This document shows, one piece after another, positions 45,000 through 58,535 of a stretch of 64,000 bases of DNA. The stretch is from Isoetes taiwanensis (taxonomy: Eukaryota; Streptophyta; Lycopodiopsida; Isoetales; Isoetaceae), in the NCBI GenBank assembly GCA_021234155.1, contig JAJEKV010000914.1:1-64000 (forward strand). The letters are read 5' to 3'. The position numbers and the translations under genes were made by a program. The notes beneath the pieces were generated by a model. It did not search any database, was not told where the DNA came from, and worked only from the letters and a program-made list of their open reading frames with translations. Positions within the stretch are counted from its first letter, which is position 1. The number at the start of each line of letters is the position of its first letter.

Positions 45000-47900
45000 C
45001 TTTTGACGGGTGATCCTCGAACCTCGGGGATAGAGATTATCATCTCCAAAAGCATGGGACGATCTTTTTGCAGGTAGTATCATTTTCACGGAGCCTTTCG
45101 ATCCGGATAAGTTGCATCATAAAACAATGTTTTTCCTTCTATTTTTCGCGGCTCGTTTCTAGATTTGGAGCTTTTATGTCTCTGTTTTTTTTTTGCTTGC
45201 TTTCCACGATTTGGTGATTTTTAGTATGATCATTTGGTAAAGGGGCTTTGGCACTTCTTTTTGGTCCGATTTAGAGCTAGGCTTGCATCGCTTTTTTCCA
45301 AATTTTGGTTCTTGATATTTTGTTAAGGGTTTCTAACGGGCAATTTTAATCGATTGAGATCGCGTGCTTTAGTAGAGGATGGCAACAAGTTTGAGGTGTA
45401 TATTCTTTCCTGTCTCATTGTTGTTTGTTTTCTCCGGCCGGTACCTAGATAAGTCTAGGATTGTTGCCCTTGTAATAGAACTTCAATTGCTTCTGTTTTT
45501 GTGATGCTTCATGTGATATTCACCTCTTTAGTCCAAGGGATCGACATGCTATTATGGCACACCACGCCTTCTATTGTGGCCTCAGCCCTCCTTTGGCTTG
45601 GGGGTTTCATTGTGCTCCATCTTACGCCCTTTCGGCGGGATCTTGCATCGTTTGGGGTTAAGCAATTGGGATAGTGTTATGAATTTTAGGGGCTCGTAAT
45701 CACGGGCCATGTTACGTTTTAAATTGATTAAACCACAGATTGATGATCTATTAAATTCGGTAAGTACACTTTACAAATAATTACTTTGATGATGCATTGG
45801 TAACGTTGTTCTTTGTTTGAATGGGAGGGCTTGGGTTAATCTTCATAAGCACACAATGTACAACACGGTTATTTTTTTTTATATTTTTCTTTTCATGATG
45901 TTAAAGAAGTCAATGGGGTTATTCTTTCGCTATATCTTTTGTTATACATGAACTATACATTTTCCTAGTTAAATGTTTTGTGAATTTTCATTGTGGTCCC
46001 TTTATCCCTTCATGATGTTAAAGGAGTCGATAAGCATTCTTTTGCTATATTTTTAGTATATATAATCTATGTGGCCATTTTCTTAGCATTGGTTTGAAGA
46101 AATCTTCCCGTGATCCCTTTATCCCTTTGTGATGCTAAACAAGTCGTTAGTACAAATCGAAGTCTTCTGGCCAATTTTTTTGTCGCAATCAACGTGTTCT
46201 TCTTACCTTTTGGGTTGACCTTCAAGCGCATCAAGAAGGTTCTATCTATCATTTTGGATCTCAGCTTCCCATTAGAAACATATAAATGGAGGTATGTCTC
46301 TCATTTTGGCTATTTATTATTGTTTTGATATTTACAAGTAACAAGCAGCTGATTAATATTCTTTTGCATGTTTGCAACCTTTTTCCTCCTCAATATCCTT
46401 TGGTGTTTTCACATGATTGTATAATTTGATGTGTACATCTTTTGGCCCATATGGGTTTCTTTTAGGTCATTTAAACTATAACCTGCTTTTTTTTCACTTG
46501 ATGTATACTTTGTCATGTAGATTAATTCCTGGTTGATGATTCTTTTGCAAGTTGTATCAGGGTGGGTAGGCTTTCGGGCAAGATGTTTGGTTTGGTCTAG
46601 TGATAAGGATGGTCTTTGTTCCCTTTTGTTGCTCGCCTTTTCCTTTTGATATATTATTAAAGATGTCATATTCAATAGCTTTGCCTTTTTCTACTCTATT
46701 CCATTCATGATCGTTTTTGCTCTAGCTCATTTGTTTTTCCAATTGTAATCTATTATGTTTAGCACCACGCTGCTCGTTTTCCGTGATAGTCCATTTTGTC
46801 CTTTTTCATTAGTTCATTTCTTTCCGCTCATATACCCCTTTGTTGGCATAATATTGTTGTTCCTTTACGTGGCCAGCCAATTGATGGAGGTTCGTCTTCT
46901 ATTATTATTGTTATTATTATTTTGTTGTTATTCTACCACAATTTTTGTCGCATTGTCCAATTATTCCCCTATAATTATTATGTTCTTAGGCAATACGGTC
47001 TTATTTTGACCCATTTGCTCCAGCTTAATTTTTTGTCCCTTTACTTTTAGTATGATCCATTTGTTTTATCTTAACTTTGTTTTCTTTTATTTTCATTTAA
47101 TGCATTAGATCCATTATTTTTTTTTGACTTTTCGTGATATGCCCCTTTCTATTCGATTTCTTCACATCTTAAGCATTTTTTCGCGCCTTTTTCTCTATCT
47201 CTCTGGCTATGTGTGTGCCTCTATCCCGCCCAATCTTGTTTTAGTCAATTATTTCATTTGCTTGTTGGTCTTTTTCACCTCATCCATTCCATTATATCCC
47301 TTTTGTTGGCTTTTTAACTCTATTATTTCTTCCATTTGTACTATGTTCCTCTTGTTACGATCCCATTTTTCCGCTGGCCACCTTGTTTTCTTGTTCAATG
47401 GGTCCCTTTGTTTGATATTAACACATTGGCTATTGATATTCAAAGACTTCGTGGACTTTTTATGATTCATTGTTCCATTTTGCTTCCATATTTCATGTTC
47501 ATTTGGTTTTTGCATGTCCAAGAAAATCGCCATGTTAAACTCTTGCCATCGTTCTTCCCACTTTTCTACCATTGACTCAGAATCCTCTTGAGATTCATCA
47601 TACCCCTCGCTTTTCCATTGTTGGGTCGAATCTATTTACATACTATGTTGTCATTTAGATGATGGCGAGGGATAGCTATCTTGACTTCGAGGAAAGGGGT
47701 GTAAGGATTTTGATTGTATATTTGGTGAGTAAGGTTCACATTAAATATTTTCACTTCATCGATTCTTATATAGTTTTATTCATATAGTTTTCACCTTCTA
47801 GATTCTACAATCGCTTGTTTAATGCACTTGGTTATATGCATCTAGTAGATAATGTGTGTAGTGCATGGTTTTGGTTGTGCCAGGATTTGTACATGTGCCT

Positions 47901-50100
47901 ATCCGTTTCATCCGCACATTAAGTATTCTCCTATAGATCCATTCTTAGCATTGATTTCTTTTATAACTCATTTGTTCTATTTGACCACTTGATCCACGCG
48001 TTAGGGATGTCTTGTATATTGTTCGTGGATTTTGTTGTTCCAATCATCGTATTCTTTTTATGGTCATCCGCGCTACTCCATCATTGCTCAAGCAAGTTTT
48101 AGATATTGATGGACCATATATTCCATTTTTCTTCTCAACTGGATACCTCTTTATAGTTGTTCCATACTTACGCTTCATATCTCGCCAACAATGCGCTAGT
48201 CTAGTAAGCCATATATGTTCCATTTTTTTCCAATTGCTTTGTTAGTTCCATTTTTCACCCCATTGACTCTGCTAAACCATTGGCCCTTTATTTTTGCTCA
48301 GATTTTTCTCCATGGTTTTTATGAGTTCCTTTGCTCAGATGGCTCCAATGATACATTTAGTCCCTTTTGATTCCCAGTTGGCTTTTTGCTTCAAATAGAT
48401 GTTACCCTTTCGTGCCATTTTCCCCGCTTTGGTCCCTCTATCTTCTTTTTTGTGCCTTTGTCCCAAAGGGTTTCACTCTGATCTTTTGCATCCCTTCGAT
48501 ATGCTTAGTTCATTATCACGCTTTGTCGCTTTTTATTCTAGGTTATTCAGTTTGTTGCTTGATGTCATTATTCAAAGCATTTGTTTTCTTATGAACTTGT
48601 TTATTAGGTGGGATCCATCCACTCCGGGCCATTGCTTCATTATCTCAATTTATTTTTTAGCATCATTTGCTCATTTATTTCCATTTAATCAGCTTTTAAG
48701 TACTTTATGCCGCTAAGTTTTCTAGTACTTTATGCTTTTTATTCTTTCTAGGAGGTTACATTTGTCACTGTATTGCTGCTCCCTTTTAACCCGCTTTTCC
48801 TGGTTTTTGATTTTTTGTTATCTTCGCTTTAGATTCAGTTTTTCCATCATCCATCTCCTTTTTCATTTTAGTCCGCTGACCCTTGTAGATTCGCTTTATT
48901 TTTTTTAAAAGCATATTTTCAATTGTTTCTTTAACCAAGTAGCACATGACATTCTTATTTCGCTTTATGGTAGCTTTTAGGGGCTAATCCATCCATTTGC
49001 CATTGCTTCACATATCTAAATGTGCTTTTTCCCCTCCTTTGCTCATCTTTGTTCCATATTTTCCTTTTTCCAAGTACTTGGTGCCTTTATCTCCATTTGT
49101 TCCTTGTCTATCACTGGATTTGTTTGTTTCTAGGTGTTTTATATTGGGTCACTTGGGTTTTTTGTTTCTATGTCTTTCGTATTGATCGTTTGTTGTCTCT
49201 ATTTGTGAATTCATTCCACTTGTTCCATGTGTCCCATCACCTTCATTTTGTGCATTTTATTTTGTTGCAAGACATTTGTAGACTCGTTCCTCCGCTTTTC
49301 TTTATTCCACATTTTTCAATTGTTTTATTAGATTCTACAAACTTCATTATGGGTTTGGTGCGCCCATTTGCTATACACTCCTCATTATCCTAGCTCCATT
49401 TGATATCATTTATTTTGGTTGTGTTTGCATTGTTTCCTTTAATTTATTTTCTTTAGCTTATTGTTTCATTTAGCTCTAGTAATATTATTACTATATTAGT
49501 CACATTGGTTCCTTCTTTGGTTTCTTTTGTCTTCTTTGTTCCTTTTTCTATTGCTAGTTAGGATCGCTTTTTTTTATAGTATCTTTGTTAGTGTAGTATT
49601 TGTTGGACATTAGTCATTTGAGATCGTTAATTCGATAATGACATCATGTTCGTGGGCTCATTTTGTTGTCCCATGTTCCTTCCCTCATCTTTTTAATTGT
49701 CTTTCCATTGTCTTTCATTCTTATGTTCCCGCTTTCCATCTCTCTCATAACATTCCTCCATCGTAATTCTCCTTCATTTTATTCATTCCATTGTTTGCAT
49801 TCCAAGATATCGCTTCTTTTCAGCATTCTTCATTGTTCCTTTGTCTCTGCATCTTCTTTATCCCCTTTTTCCTCCATTTTCTTAGTTTCCTCTTCCTTCG
49901 CTTTTTACTCCTATTGCCTTGATTTATCTATACATTCTTTTCCAAAGGACCTTGTAGACTCCAAGCTTCTCCATTTCTTTTATACTATATTTCTTAGCTT
50001 CCCTTTCTTTCGGCTCCATGCCGAAGTGTTTTTGAGTTTGTTCCTCTCTCTATCTACCAAGATATGCTTTCATAGGACTCCATCCTAGAATGCCACTCGC
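45000..50100. other. ~5-kb T-rich, strand-asymmetric region without genes
   Basis: The plus strand is very T-rich with few A or G, strongest at 46.7-50.1 kb, with recurring CATTTGTTCC, TTTTGTCCC and CCATTT-like words. It may be an old, decayed short repeat. The many Phe/Leu/Ser-rich plus ORFs (up to 141 codons) follow from composition. I see no domain, splice pattern or TE protein. Confidence 0.6.
50049..50096 (+). repeat. short direct repeat (second copy 51014-51060)
   Basis: CTACCAAGATATGC.TTTCATA and GGAC.CCATCCTAG blocks are shared with 51014-51060, about 965 bp apart. Confidence 0.8.
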
Positions 50101-50109
50101 TCTATCATG

Positions 50110-50243
50110 CACAGCTAATAGAACCGACATTCCTTGGATGGGACGGCCCCTTGTCACCCTCCCATTTATTCAAAACCTCTTCATTGTTCAAATCATCGGC
50201 GCCTCTTGAGCTTTTCAGATTTCTTCTTCTTCTATCCCATCCC
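50110..50243 (+). repeat. direct repeat, right copy
   Basis: Right partner of 44675-44815, in the same orientation. Confidence 0.75.
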
Positions 50244-50339
50244 TCACTTCCCCACCCTTGATGGTTTTTTCATCTGATTGTGTTCAATATTTCCTTTCTA
50301 TGTCCTTTATTTTTTGCATTCTTTATTTCTCTCAATAAG

Positions 50340-50640
50340 TGGCTTTGTAGCCCGAGGCATACTCCTATTGGTCTACTCTTTCTAAGATGGCACTAGTATT
50401 TTATTTATTCATTCATGCTTTCTGCAGGCTTTGTAGCCTTTGAGTCAATATTTATTATTCATATTTTCTGCGGGCCATACTGCTTGCCTCCGGATCATAT
50501 TTATTGTTTTTTCTCAAGCGGGCGCCATAGCCTCCAAGGCAGCACTAATCGGTTGTTTTTCCCGCCATGGTCATTCCGCCGGATTGGTCGGCTGTTGTTT
50601 TCTACAGGCGGCCCTCGAGCCTCCGAAGTCTTTTTTGCTC
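50340..50640 (+). repeat. degenerate ~50-80-bp tandem repeat
   Basis: Units anchored on GTAGCC.GAGGC, GTAGCCTTTGAG, CTTGCCTCCGGA, ATAGCCTCCAAGGC and GAGCCTCCGAAG, each followed by TTTATT/TTTTT. The 88-codon ORF across it is a by-product. Further right, GGGCGTGGTTTTTCTCCCCC near 50780 resembles the conserved U5 motif of plant copia LTRs. Confidence 0.5.
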
Positions 50641-51060
50641 ATGGCATCTAACTCATTGACGTGGGTTATTTTTCTTTTCAGCCTTGATTCCTGCAGGATT
50701 GTTTAAGGCTTTGTGGTTGCCATAGTCATTAGGGGTCGCGGGTTTCAACTATTTGCTTGGTTTCCCTCAAAACCCTAAGAGGGCGTGGTTTTTCTCCCCC
50801 GATGAGAAGCTAGCCACCGGCCTCTTCAACTTTGTATCGCACTACCAAGTGGCAGATTAAACCATCTTTTATATTGTATTCTTCAGCTTCATCATGCTCT
50901 CGATGATTGTCTAGTTTCCGGAGCATTTAAAGTTCATATTTCAAATTTATCTATCCCCTAGTGAGGGATCCATTTGTACTCAATGTTTTACAAAGCTCAA
51001 TGAGAACACCCACTCTACCAAGATATGCCTTTCATAGGACCCATCCTAGGAATACATCTC

Positions 51061-53179
51061 CACACTAATTTCTTTTCTTAGCACGCCACGCCTACAATAC
51101 ATCCGTAATATACATGTAAACAAATATATACATGTAATGTGTTGCCATGAAATATTTGACATTTCCATGTAGAGCAAACTAGTGCATCAGATCTACATTA
51201 CATTCAAAAAAGTAAAGAAATTTAATAAACTTTTACATCATGTTACAAAATAAAAACATCTTTATTCTCAAGAAAAAAAATTACAAATGCATTCTGCGGT
51301 AATGTCAATATATTGAATTGGTTGTGTCCCTCTTCTTCATGACATCTCTAATTTTTGGTGAAACCTTTGAGTTATCTAACCAAAACTGAAAGCAACCATA
51401 TCCTTTAATAGCCCGATCTATAGTATTTGTTCTTGGATTTTCACCGCCAATACCCACGATTTGTTCCACCTAGTGACATTGACATTTTTCCTTCTCTCCT
51501 TTGCTAGGTTCATATTTCTAGGATGTATTTTTTTCAAGAACTTAGCCGCTAGTGAAGTCTTCAGAATTCTCCTTCCCTCCAACCACCATAGATAGTACTG
51601 AATGCTTTGCAAATAGTTTGCATCATTACTATTTGCATGTTTGACATCTTGAGGCCATCCTTTAAATTCTTTTATCGATCTGTTTTCGATAGCCTCTTGA
51701 GGCCTTCCAATCATGGAATAAAATAACGGCTATGTTAGCTAAATATTTTATAGCGGCTTTTGCTTAAGAAAAATGGCTAAAGTAAAACGGAAAAAATGCC
51801 CAAAAAAAGAAAATTTTAGCCCAATTTTTTGCCGCCCAAGTGAGTTTTTAGGTTGAATAGCCAAACCTTTTACCTCTGGACATATCCATCAGACATCGAT
51901 TAGCTAAGCCTAAGATAGAGCCGGCTTGGAAAATGGATAGATTAGCCCAAAATCCAACACCAATGTATGTACTAACTTTAAGAAATTTCAAATAGGGTTT
52001 ATATTTTCTTTCTTTTTCCACTTTCTTTCTTGTTCCAAGTACAAAGTTGAAGCATTAGAGGAAAAGGAACAATGTAGTCCCATTTTTAGGTTTTTGAACA
52101 TGTTCATATATGTTTGTGTCTTGATTTATGTATTTACAATAAATTCAATGTTTTTGGCAAAATGCTTAGATTTTTTCAAATTTCTATCGATTCGCGTGAT
52201 GGCTAATATTTGCCTTTCCATTTTGTGAAAGTTTAGCCAAAAGCAAGAAAGTGTGATGGAGAAGAACCATTTAGTTTAGCCAAGTGTTAGAAACTTCTAG
52301 CCCCAATTTGAAGATAGTTTAGCTAAACCTATTTTGGCTACACTAAAATATAGGAGTAGTAATTTATTCCATGCTTCCAATGACTAGCTCAAATAGGAAT
52401 TGCAATCTTTTGTCCTCAAGTAATAATCTTTCTTACAAATATACTTTGTCGCTTTTGGGATTCAAATTAGATACCTCATTCATTATGAGATTTACAAAAA
52501 GATTCACCTTTCTTCTAATCCACCCCTACAAACCCTCTGCTTTGATTTTCTTTGCTCGCCTGTAATGCTTTCCAAACTTCATCAACAGAGGATTGACATC
52601 CTAACCCGACAACACCTCAAGTGCTTGCATGAGAGTCCAATTCTTCTTCCATAGTTTCTTCTTCAACGGGTGCTTTTAAGACATTGATCCATTCTCAAGC
52701 AGAAAGGGGATACAACATCCCCGCACAAAAAAATCGATTATTAACCAGATTTGTATTACTGCTTGAGGATTTGTATTATTGCTGGAAGGAAAGGGATTTC
52801 AATTTCTTCAAGATACATTTGTTTCTTGAAATGCATTCGATTTAGGAGCAGTGTATAATCGATTCGGCAAGTTTTCCTTGAGGTAGAATCCGAGCCATGT
52901 TTGATCGATGAGGAAAGTTCAAAATGAGCACCAAGATTTGGAGGATTTGGTATAATCATGGAGAATATTGTAACGCCAACCGCCTTTATTAATGATAGGC
53001 AACTCCATGTAAAATTCAAAATGTACATTACAAACACTTTAACCCAGCTCAAATTTCTACATCAATATACCAAAAAATTCAATTACCCTTTCATGTTTAC
53101 CCCTTCACGTAGATAAAGCTGGCTGCATCCTTGTTTCTTGCTTTTCCATGAGACTAAGCTCCCACCCATGCACATTGAC
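51061..53179. other. no recognised gene
   Basis: A 98-codon minus ORF at 51418-51714 (with NYLQSIQYYLWWLEGRRILK) is protein-like but not recognised. It may be a transposon or gene fragment. The rest is AT-rich without structure that I can name. Confidence 0.35.
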
Positions 53180-53736
53180 TAAGAGACCAATTTTCAAAAG
53201 CATTTTAATTTCAAAGGCATCAACCGGAATAAATGTGTTAATTTAAATGAGGTGCACCCCTCGACTATCTCGATCATCGGATCCGGCTGATCCTATGGTC
53301 CGTGATCAGATATAAGGGCCTTTGGGCGCCTCTTGTTTCAATTATGGGTCATTTATGACTTTGAAATATGAAATACAGGTTCGCTTAAGGTTTTGGAATA
53401 CGAAATATGAAGACTCATCTCTAGAATATAAAATACAAAGGCTTGAACCACTACCAAAATAATTCAAACCTTATTGAGAATGCTTTAACCAATGTAGCAG
53501 CGTGTTAACGTGCTTATTTTTTCTATTAAATTAAATTTTCTTTTTATGATTAACCTATTCAATTATTTAGGGGTATGGTTTATGGTCTCAAGAATGGTGA
53601 TTTATGCATCTATATCAAACGTGAGTTGATCGCAAACCCATTGCTGCTTCCTACAAATCCAAATAAAATAGGTACTAAAACATCTCTTAAAACAAAACCC
53701 CATTGCAATTCTAACCTCTTGATAAGTGATATCCAT
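53180..53736 (+). repeat. dispersed repeat, copy 2 (copy 1 at 30718-31276)
   Basis: Direct-orientation partner of 30718-31276. Its end runs straight into the tandem repeat that starts near 53735. Confidence 0.9.
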
Positions 53737-54315
53737 TATATTATCATGCAAGGGCTAGTTTAGCTCATATAGTAGTACTATGATGAAGAAATACTCAAAT
53801 ATTTTTTGAGCCTTATGCAAGCCAACATCACAAAGGAATGCTCCCAAACTATTTTTCTGGACGTTGTAAAAGCACTCCTTAAATTGCTTTTCAAAGACAT
53901 AGCTAAGGTTCAATGCCACAATGATTACATTGCCATCTTTGCCTCTGGATACCTATGTACACTTGCCTAGAATAGGTATGCCCCTGCCTTAGGAGAATAT
54001 CTTATCGTGATGGTAGTGCATGCCCTAAAATTCATTCGAATTTAAATACTTAGCATTTTTATATGTAAAACAGAAAAACTAAATCTTTAGGGCAACATGT
54101 TTTCCAACACGTTGCATATTGGTAGACCTAAATTTTGTTCCATTTGGTATTGTATTCCGTAACATTGCAATGTTTATGTGCAATCATGGACAAATAGATC
54201 AGCCATTATTTCAAAGGGTAATCAGAATGAAATAAAACAAATAACAAAATAAAACATATCGAAACATTTGCGAAGACAAAATAGCCTGCTAATAGTTTTA
54301 ATAACAAGTAATACA
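53735..54315 (+). repeat. ~580-bp tandem repeat, first unit
   Basis: The unit starts CATTATATTATCA and contains AAAGACATAGCTAAG, TTGCCTA.AATAGGT, AATCTTATCG-like, CAACATGTT and TTTTGTTCCATTTG blocks. A second unit starts at 54316 with the same opening and resumes, after a LINE, at 59740-60260. Confidence 0.75.
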
Positions 54316-54471
54316 CATTATATTATCAAGAAGGATCTGGAATAGCTCGTATATAATAGCACTATCAGTACAATGATGAAGCAATTCTTAACTATTCTCT
54401 GGGCTTTATACAAAACAACAATATGAAGAAATGCTCAAAAATTATTGTTTTGGGCCTTGTGCAAACGCTTC
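54316..54471 (+). repeat. second tandem unit, left part (split by LINEs)
   Basis: Aligns with the start of the first unit (TAGCTC.TATA.TAG.ACTAT, ATGAAGAAAT.CTCAAA, TTGTGCAA). It stops at the poly(T) of the LINE. The rest of the unit is 59740-60261, itself ended by a second LINE. Confidence 0.65.
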
Positions 54472-54998
54472 TTTTTTTTTTTTTTTTTTTTTTTGAAGGA
54501 CTACAAGCTTTTATTCACCAACTAAAAACTAAAGCAATATAAAATGCAAAGATGGATTATAACCCCAGTTGGACAAACCGATCCAACTGAAAGCACAACC
54601 ACCGCCTATGCAAAAGAATGAATCAGGTAAGTATGCTGGGAAGATTTCTTCTCTTGATCAAGAGAAGAACAATTGTAAGCCATAACAATTTTATTTTTTT
54701 ACCAATCAAGAACAGCCTCATCCGCAAAGATCTACACCCTTAAAGATAAACAACCTCCTTCTCTTCGGATTGACCATAAAGCCGCCTACATGCGTAGATG
54801 AAAACTCGCTTCGAGTTTGGGGCCAAGCATCAGGATAGATAGCAAGCAAAACGGTCGGCTAGATCGAGACGCGCGCCAAATAGGGTCTACAACCAAGACC
54901 ATGCCCCAGCCGCCACATAAGAAAAATAATGCTCAATACTCTCAACCCTTTGTTTGGCATAAAGGATGAGCTCGAAATGGGATTATCCATTTTATGGA

Positions 54999-55259
54999 CT
55001 AACCTATTGACTCGAGGCATCTATGGATCACTTGCCACCACAAAACTACTACTTTGGGATGAAGCGCCTTATCCCATACCCATCTAAACACTTTTCCATT
55101 GTGGCTGAGGGACTCAAGATGCCACCTATTAGATGGAGGCAAGATTTTAGAATGCAAACGCAATTTATACACGTAAGACACAAACCGCCTCGGCTGGATA
55201 TCCCGATGGCAACCCCATACCACTACCTCAACTCGGGACCGTAATTTCGCGGGCAACAA
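54999..55259 (-). pseudogene. LINE zf-RVT (zinc-binding in reverse transcriptase) segment
   Basis: FRWVWDKALHPKVVVLWWQV and IHRCL match the 'W..IW....PPKV..F.W......L' pattern of the zf-RVT domain near the C-terminus of plant L1 LINEs. Upstream, RWHLESLSH fits the connecting region. Confidence 0.75.
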
Positions 55260-55959
55260 TGCAAAGAATATGATTCCGCATTACCGCTCCATCTCAGACA
55301 ACAACAAGAACTTTGTTCTAAATAAGCTTCCCATGACATGAGATGACCGCATCATACCAAGTTGCAATAGTTCTTATACCAAATGCTATCCATCGCCGCC
55401 GTGGTTCTTTGGATGAACAACCACACTTAGAGGCACACATTCCGGAGTGTCCCGCAAAGGAATCCACCAAAGATAGAGTGGACAACTCAAGACATGCCTC
55501 GATGATTAATATGGAAAAGAGACCGACAAAGGTCCCAAGTAAGCAAGAAACCCCTTCGAAAGGGAGAAGCATTAGGATACCGGATGCATATGATAAAGCA
55601 AAGCCTAAGGAAGGAGGGGCTTAATGGTGGCCTTATGAAATGGGAGACAATGCTGAATCGACCGCACCAACAACTCAAGCCGAGAGAATCATCATTACCA
55701 ATGAAAATCCTCCAAATAAACTTTGATATCATCACCTTGCTTTGAGGTGAAAAATCCAACATACCAAGACCAATGGCCGCTTTTAGGTCTAATGCATTTC
55801 GCCTAAGCTACGCTCTTTCACCATCGCCCTAATGCATTTCCACCCCAAATAAAATTTCTGACGATACGCGACAATCTCTCCATCTTACATCATGAGCTAA
55901 TAGAGCACACGCCATGTAGACATGAGTATTACTAAGAACACATTTAGCCACAAAGGATT

Positions 55960-57060
55960 CTACCGTGCATGGACAGCTTTAGTCAGATTCCACCAAAACA
56001 AGTGCTTTTGCAACCCACTAATGATTTCATCCCAAGCATCCAAGAAGCAGACGGAATTCCAACCGATATCAAGCAACTTTGTGGTATTGCCATGCATAAG
56101 AATCTTCCATGGATAGTCCAAAATACGTGAAGGGATGGGACCATCCAACGCCACAAAATATACATTTTGCCACCCTACAAGAAACCCCCGATGCTAAAGA
56201 GAATGTGTCTAATAATAGCTTAGCATTACGAAGATTCTCAAAATTTCTAATTAGGAACAAAAAGTGTCATCGGGCATATTGGTTACATACCTCTTGAGAA
56301 CCATCGCCCATTGGGAGGCCTTGAGTAACGCCATCTTGGGTAGCCACTTGAGAAGAGTCGGGATAATACTTCGCCATTAATTGTGAAAAGCAAGGGTGCT
56401 AAGGGACAACCTTGTTGAATTCCTCTACCCACTACAAAAATATCGATGGCTCGCCTCGAAAAGGGAGAGATCCGGGTGGATGTATGGAGCTTCATGACAT
56501 TCCTTGTGAATGACTCCCCCAAACCCAAGTGCAAGAAGACACTCTCCAGAAACTCCAATCAACACTATCGTGAAGCTTTTAGCAAAATCAAGCTTAAGAT
56601 ACACCGCCTATGACCCTATAACCGACCCAATATATTCCTTCATATAAAAGTATTAATGTTGTTGAGAATACAACGAATTTAGGGAGAAAGTCGATTGTGT
56701 TGATGAGATAGCCGCCTCGCCAATGTCTTAGCAAAGATCTTGTACACAGAGGAAAGCAATATAATAGGTCGTCAATGTAAATAGTCTTGGGTCCCTTTGC
56801 TTTTTGGAATGAGAGAGATACAACCCGTATTCAAAATATTATCAAGGCTCCTAAATCCTCAAACTCACAAAAGGCATCATATATGTCATCCTCCAACTAG
56901 TTCCAAAGACTTCTAAAAGAATTCAATAGGAAAGCCATCAAGACTGTGGCATTTGTCCCTTTTCAAGAGAGCCACAAGCTACTTTTAAAACCTCCTTCAT
57001 GATATTGGACTCAACAAGCAACCTCGCTCTTGTAAACAATGCAACGCACCTTTAGTCAAC
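55960..57060 (-). pseudogene. LINE reverse transcriptase
   Basis: Read over several frames: DGFPIEFF (about 56940), CISLIPKSKGTQ, RPIILLSSVYKIFAKTLARR and LSHQ (56700-56800), KLDFAKSF, FLESVFLHLGLGESFTRNVM, GRGIQQGCPLAPLLFTINGE (about 56420), and a YADD-box equivalent read as MPDDTFCF at 56265-56277, where one extra C shifts the frame. This is followed by the thumb region (LLDIGWNSVCFLD, ISGLQKHLFWWNLTK). Family: L1-type non-LTR RT. Confidence 0.9.
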
Positions 57061-57424
57061 ACACGGTCAATTGCATGTCCTCCTCGAAGGGCAATGGGTG
57101 TCGTGCAAAAGAATGAAGAAAAGTGATGATGAAGATATTGCTTAAGATTCACCGGATCGGAGATAAGAGCCTATCCGCACCACCAAAGAATGTATAGAAG
57201 TGGCGGGTTTCCTTCTTCTTGTAGCCACAAAAAAAGAACCGTACATCTATCTCCGGCCCTTGAACCATCAGAAACCCCGCCTTCACCTTTGGCTTCAAAG
57301 AACTTTACGCTTCCATAGCCTTGATCCGGAGATAATAACTCCTTTTCTCCGACTCCACTAGTATGGCTAACTAGGGCGAGTATTTCTAATTCCCCGGTAC
57401 AATGCAACCAATACTCCTCTAGCT

Positions 57425-58400
57425 TCAGCAGCCTCGACTCTCCCATATTCTTTTGCAAATGACTTCATCAGACAACGCCGCGACAACCCCGCACATGCCC
57501 CTACGAGGTGAGAAGGCCCGAGACCAAGCCCGACTACAGCCAAGTTTGAACTCATCATCCTCCAAGTACTTGCAATTAAGCTTTAAAGTAGGTCCCGGTA
57601 GGTCGATGACAATTAGCCACATTATTAGTTAGGAGTTGTGGATTATGATCGCATTACCTGAGCTATCCGTAAGATTTGAGCGATTTAAAATCCGCTTAGC
57701 CGAAAGCAAAAATGCACAAGTATTAAAGTATCCTCTATCATGCTTTGCATAAGCTCGCCTTCCCCTCTGTCCAACCATTACACCACGTAAAGGACTGATC
57801 ACCATCAATCTCTATAAGTTTGACCATCATGTAAAAGGCATGAGCCATTGTTCTCGCTCAATCCTTGCACCACTTCGCCAGGACCACTTCTATCTCTTTT
57901 CAACTCGGCCATACATACGCCAACGAGCAACCATGCAACATTCCCCGCCTAAGTCAAGAACTTTACTCCTCGAGTTGCCCACAAAGCACCACGACGACGT
58001 AGGACTATTATGTGTATATATATACATTTATCAAACCCCATTCTTGGCCCTTATCTTTCCATTTGATTGTGATCCAATCGCCCAACCTATCTGTTTGAGT
58101 AAAAGTGACATCCACGTAAGATTTCCATGCAAGAAGCACACTAGCCTTAGATGCATCAGCAGCAGACATCAAGACATTATAGTCACGCCCAAATACATTA
58201 GCTAACAGATGTACATCACCGGCGGCATTTATGCTCTTGAAGGCAACAAGGTCGTGGAAAACTTAGACAGTAAAGAGACAACCCGCTTTCTTTTACTTGG
58301 GGAAGAAGCCACTCCCTCACATTCCAAGACAACAGTTCATGTGGGCCAAAATATTATGTTCCACCTCCATACCAATAGAGCCAAGATCAACCATATCCAT
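57425..58400 (-). pseudogene. LINE endonuclease-like region, degenerate
   Basis: Lies between ORF1 and RT where L1 elements have the AP-like endonuclease. Only weak traces are readable, for example VLDLGGECCMVARW near 57950, where L1 elements have a GGDFNM-type motif. Identification rests mainly on position. Confidence 0.45.
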
Positions 58401-58535
58401 CTCAAGATGGTTCTCAAGGGAGGTCAGCCCACCTCGCCCCGAAATTGGCAAGGGGGAGCCTCCTCCTGCTCCACCCTTCCATTGTTTTGTTCAAGACTTG
58501 GTGAGGGAGAGCCTCCTCTGCTGCTCTAACCCCCA

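Noticed and set aside
46755-50706. Many Phe/Leu-rich ORFs resembling membrane proteins
   Set aside because: TTT and CTT codons dominate because the strand is T-rich. Several frames are open at once and no domain is visible.
55343-55624. 93-codon plus ORF
   Set aside because: It is antisense to the LINE RT/zf-RVT region, whose minus-strand motifs are clear.
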